Positions 52,069 to 54,194 of a stretch of DNA of 54,194 bases are shown here, piece by piece (position 1 is the stretch's first letter; every line of letters begins with the position of its first letter). The position numbers and the translations under genes were made by a program. The notes under the pieces are model-generated. The model saw only the letters and a list, made by a program, of their open reading frames with translations. It did no database searches and was not told the DNA's origin. This DNA comes from Acidobacteriota bacterium (GTDB lineage: Bacteria; Acidobacteriota; Vicinamibacteria; Marinacidobacterales; SMYC01), in contig SMYC01000091.1 of assembly GCA_004356105.1 (NCBI GenBank), positions 1 to 54,194 on the forward strand. The letters are read 5' to 3'.

Positions 52069-53667
52069 GTGACGGTCTTGATCCTCGCGCTTTTGGGGTT
52101 TCAGCTGTCACCGTTATCCGAGCGTCATCGCGTTTGGCTCGCGGAGGAGGTTCATTTCGTCATCAGCTCCGAGGAACGTCGGAACTTTCTCGCGCTCGAA
52201 ACGGATACCGCTCGCGACCGCTTCGTAGAGGCCTTTTGGGCGCTACGCGACCGCGCGGACCATGCGGCACGGTTAAGCGCTTCGGATCGACTCTTCGGTG
52301 TTCGCGGACGCTACTCGGCTAGAGGACGGGTCTTTCAACTCTTGGGCCCGCCTACGTTCCGCGAGGACTATACGCATGCCGGAGCGCGTCTCGTCCCGAC
52401 GGAGTTGTGGCACTACACCGGTGTCGTGCAGTCGCAACTTCCGGACGCCTTCTATCTCGTCTTCTTCAAACCGGGCGGCACGGGTCCGTATCGACTATGG
52501 CATCCCGAGAGCGATAGTGTTGCGGATTTGGTCGTCGCACCGGATCCGGGTCGATGGCAGCTCGGCGCCAGTAACGCGGAAGTTGACGCGATCGATGCCG
52601 AGCTCGCGCTGGCGCTGAGAGAGCTCGTACCCGGAGGCGGGCGCGCACAGTCGGTCTCCCTTCTCGCGAACGTGGACGCCTTGCACGATATCGTCCGGCG
52701 CGTGGGCGCGCGCATCGAGACGTCGGTCAGTTTGCGGCGCCTAAAGGCACACTTCGTCGCGCGCGTCTTCCACGACGATGCCGGCGTGCCCGAAATCCAC
52801 TACGCCCTCGAGCTCGAGCTTGGTGAGAACGTTCATTTGCCTTGGAGACGGGAGGATGGACGCTGGCACACTCGATTCGCGCTGACGGGTCGCCTGATCG
52901 ACTCGACGAGAGAGATCGAGCGCTGGGAAGACACGATCGAGCTCGACGTGACCGACGTGGAGCGCGACGCTTTGCGGTCGACGACGCTGAGCTTTCAAGG
53001 CCGACGTTTTCTCCCGGCAGAAGCACACCGCATCGAGCTTGCGGTGGTCACCGAGAACGGCTCTTCGGCCGTCGGCGAGACGGTCGTCGACCGATCTTTA
53101 CTGGCGCTGCCACTTCTCGCGCGCCGAATACAGAAGGTAGAAGCGACCAGCCGACTTCCGTTTCTGGTCGGCAACCGGCTCGTGGTGCCCTGGCCGGCGG
53201 CGGTTTTTCGTGGGCTAGTGCTATTTGCAGCGACCGAAATCGCGGCTCCGGCGCCTGGCACTCCTTTTGTTTGGGAGATCCGACGTAACGGAGAGCTGGA
53301 ATTTACCGAGCAGCGAATTCTTCACGGACGGAACCCGACCTTGGTGACGACCGAGATTCCGTTGAGCGCGTCCGGAGGGCGCTACCTTGTGCGTGCTCTA
53401 TATGGTGACCGCTCGCGCGCGATCGAGCTCGAGGTCGGTGGGGCAAGTGCCGGTTGGTCCGGTATCGACGCAGCTTCGGTGCGGGTGCTCGCCCGTGAGT
53501 CGACACCTTCAGAGGAAAGTCGCTACCGCTGGGCCCGTGGGCGCGCGTTCTTGGGCCGAGGATTGGGCGCGCGTGCTCTTCGCGAGCTCGAGACCGCGCT
53601 CGCGCTCGATCCGAACAATGTTGCTGCCGCGGAAGCGATGGAGCGGATACGCTCCGCGGCCAGGTAA
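52069..53667 (+). CDS. GWxTD-domain exported protein
   Basis: A 532-residue protein with a short signal peptide (VLILALLGFQLSP). Residues about 20-120 look like a GWxTD domain (RVWLAEEVHFVISSEERRNF near 18; FWALRDRAD; RGRYSARGRVFQLLGPP). The GWxTD tetrad itself is not obvious here. The middle is strand-rich and the C-terminus has a TPR-like pair (GLGARALRELETALALDPNN). Such proteins are common in Acidobacteriota and Bacteroidetes; function unknown. GTG 52069 is chosen since it starts right at the signal peptide; a TTG at 52045 is also in frame. No Shine-Dalgarno is apparent. Confidence 0.75.
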   Translation: MTVLILALLGFQLSPLSERHRVWLAEEVHFVISSEERRNFLALETDTARDRFVEAFWALRDRADHAARLSASDRLFGVRGRYSARGRVFQLLGPPTFREDYTHAGARLVPTELWHYTGVVQSQLPDAFYLVFFKPGGTGPYRLWHPESDSVADLVVAPDPGRWQLGASNAEVDAIDAELALALRELVPGGGRAQSVSLLANVDALHDIVRRVGARIETSVSLRRLKAHFVARVFHDDAGVPEIHYALELELGENVHLPWRREDGRWHTRFALTGRLIDSTREIERWEDTIELDVTDVERDALRSTTLSFQGRRFLPAEAHRIELAVVTENGSSAVGETVVDRSLLALPLLARRIQKVEATSRLPFLVGNRLVVPWPAAVFRGLVLFAATEIAAPAPGTPFVWEIRRNGELEFTEQRILHGRNPTLVTTEIPLSASGGRYLVRALYGDRSRAIELEVGGASAGWSGIDAASVRVLARESTPSEESRYRWARGRAFLGRGLGARALRELETALALDPNNVAAAEAMERIRSAAR

Positions 53668-53939
53668 AGTTGTCGGGATTCCTGACGGGCTGCCCAGCAT
53701 TGCCACAAACCTATGTAGATAAGAAAGTTATACTGAGCGGCGTCGTTGTGAGCGCGTCGGATCCGCTTACAATTCTGGCGGGCTAGAATCGAGCCTCAGC
53801 CGGCAATCTACTGAAACAAAATCGCTTAGCGCGATGGCACAGCCGTTGCACAACTCCTCGGACAGGCCGAGCAGCAATCGAAAGCATCGCTCGCGATCTT
53901 TAAGTACAAAGAGCCCAACGACCGGAACAATCGACCCGA

Positions 53940-53994
53940 GCACTACCCCCTTCGGGCCCCCTCTCCTTTAGACGGGAGAGGGGGAGGCTCGCTC
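53940..53994. repeat. CCCCCTCTCC / GGGAGAGGGGG hairpin
   Basis: CCCCCTCTCC is followed 8 bases later by GGGAGAGGGGG, a perfect stem with loop TTTAGAC. It may terminate transcription of the preceding gene. The remainder of 53.67-53.94 kb shows no supported ORF. Confidence 0.55.
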
Positions 53995-54022
53995 CTCATC
54001 ACAGCTAGGGGGCTAGTGCTAG

Positions 54023-54194
54023 CCAGGTAAACCTGAAAGCGTTCTAAATCCACACCACACAGCTGACTCTCATCCCCACATCCCCTTGCCTTTAAAAACG
54101 CCGCTAAAAGCAAGGAGAGGTGGGGATAGGAGGGGATGTGGGGATAAGAAAGAATTTGCTTCAGAACGTGGTACAAAATCCTCGGTTCTGACGG
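54023..54194. mobile_element. second MITE-like copy with nested palindromic insert (runs off the window)
   Basis: The segment from CCAGGTAAACCTG to GGTTCTGACGG is a near-identical, inverted copy of 38179-38285. Between the shared ACACAGC (about 54063) and GGGATAAG (54141) it has about 76 extra bases. They include ATCCCCACATCCCC (54072-54085) and its exact complement GGGGATGTGGGGAT (54132-54145), plus inner CCTTGC/GCAAGG arms. The other end lies beyond the window. Confidence 0.7.

Overview
This window looks like chromosomal DNA of a high-GC Gram-negative bacterium, most likely Acidobacteriota. The main clues are three tandem Ser/Thr kinases that open with the PGTRLGxYEV signature and carry TolB-like propellers or TPRs, several TonB/ExbB/ExbD parts, a GWxTD-domain protein, a HEAT-repeat lipoprotein fused to a cyclophilin, and a KorAB 2-oxoacid:ferredoxin oxidoreductase. 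The phylum call is inference from gene content. I saw no rRNA, tRNA, CRISPR array, prophage or complete insertion sequence.

Layout. 0-11 kb: a palindromic intergenic repeat, a peptide-binding lipoprotein, a compact unit of overlapping mini-ORFs behind a potentially structured leader, a membrane HD-GYP/GAF/GGDEF protein, a minus-strand set (GHMP kinase, frameshifted yjjX, tdk), an outer-membrane protein diverging from a Nudix hydrolase, and a Ku/ligase NHEJ pair. 11-18.5 kb: a sigma-54 promoter leading into a small TPR-like protein and an NtrC-type activator, then korAB, an Mrp-type Fe-S carrier ATPase and a Uma2 gene with one stop codon. 19-27 kb: three tandem Ser/Thr kinases with different sensor domains. 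27-34 kb: small lipoproteins, ridA, rel, a TPR lipoprotein, a decayed two-component system and a double-FHA protein. 34-38 kb: a tonB-tonB-exbB-exbD-exbD cluster ending in a clear terminator. 38-42.4 kb: tgt-yajC-secD-secF. 42.4-54 kb: a short Lys-rich protein with its own promoter, structured leader and terminator; a HAD phosphatase; the HEAT/cyclophilin lipoprotein; an enolase-superfamily enzyme; a gene graveyard; uppS-cdsA-dxr-rseP; and a GWxTD protein.

How the genes fit together. Much of the window serves the envelope: Sec export (yajC/secDF), undecaprenyl and phospholipid precursors (uppS, cdsA, dxr), site-2 proteolysis (rseP), TonB energisation and lipoproteins. A second theme is signalling: c-di-GMP, (p)ppGpp, Ser/Thr phosphorylation read by FHA domains, and a sigma-54 activator.

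The least explained signals are: (i) the mini-ORF unit at about 2.1-2.67 kb; (ii) the Lys-rich micro-protein unit at 42.47-42.85 kb; (iii) a MITE-like repeat at 5.4, 38.2 and 54.1 kb, with an 8-bp target-site duplication touching the secF stop codon and a nested palindrome in one copy; (iv) a REP-like palindrome inserted in frame in a kinase activation segment; and (v) a 23-bp tandem duplication that puts an 8-codon leader ORF in front of the FHA gene. Four genes or gene remnants are broken (yjjX, uma2, a response regulator/histidine kinase remnant, a HicB-like remnant).
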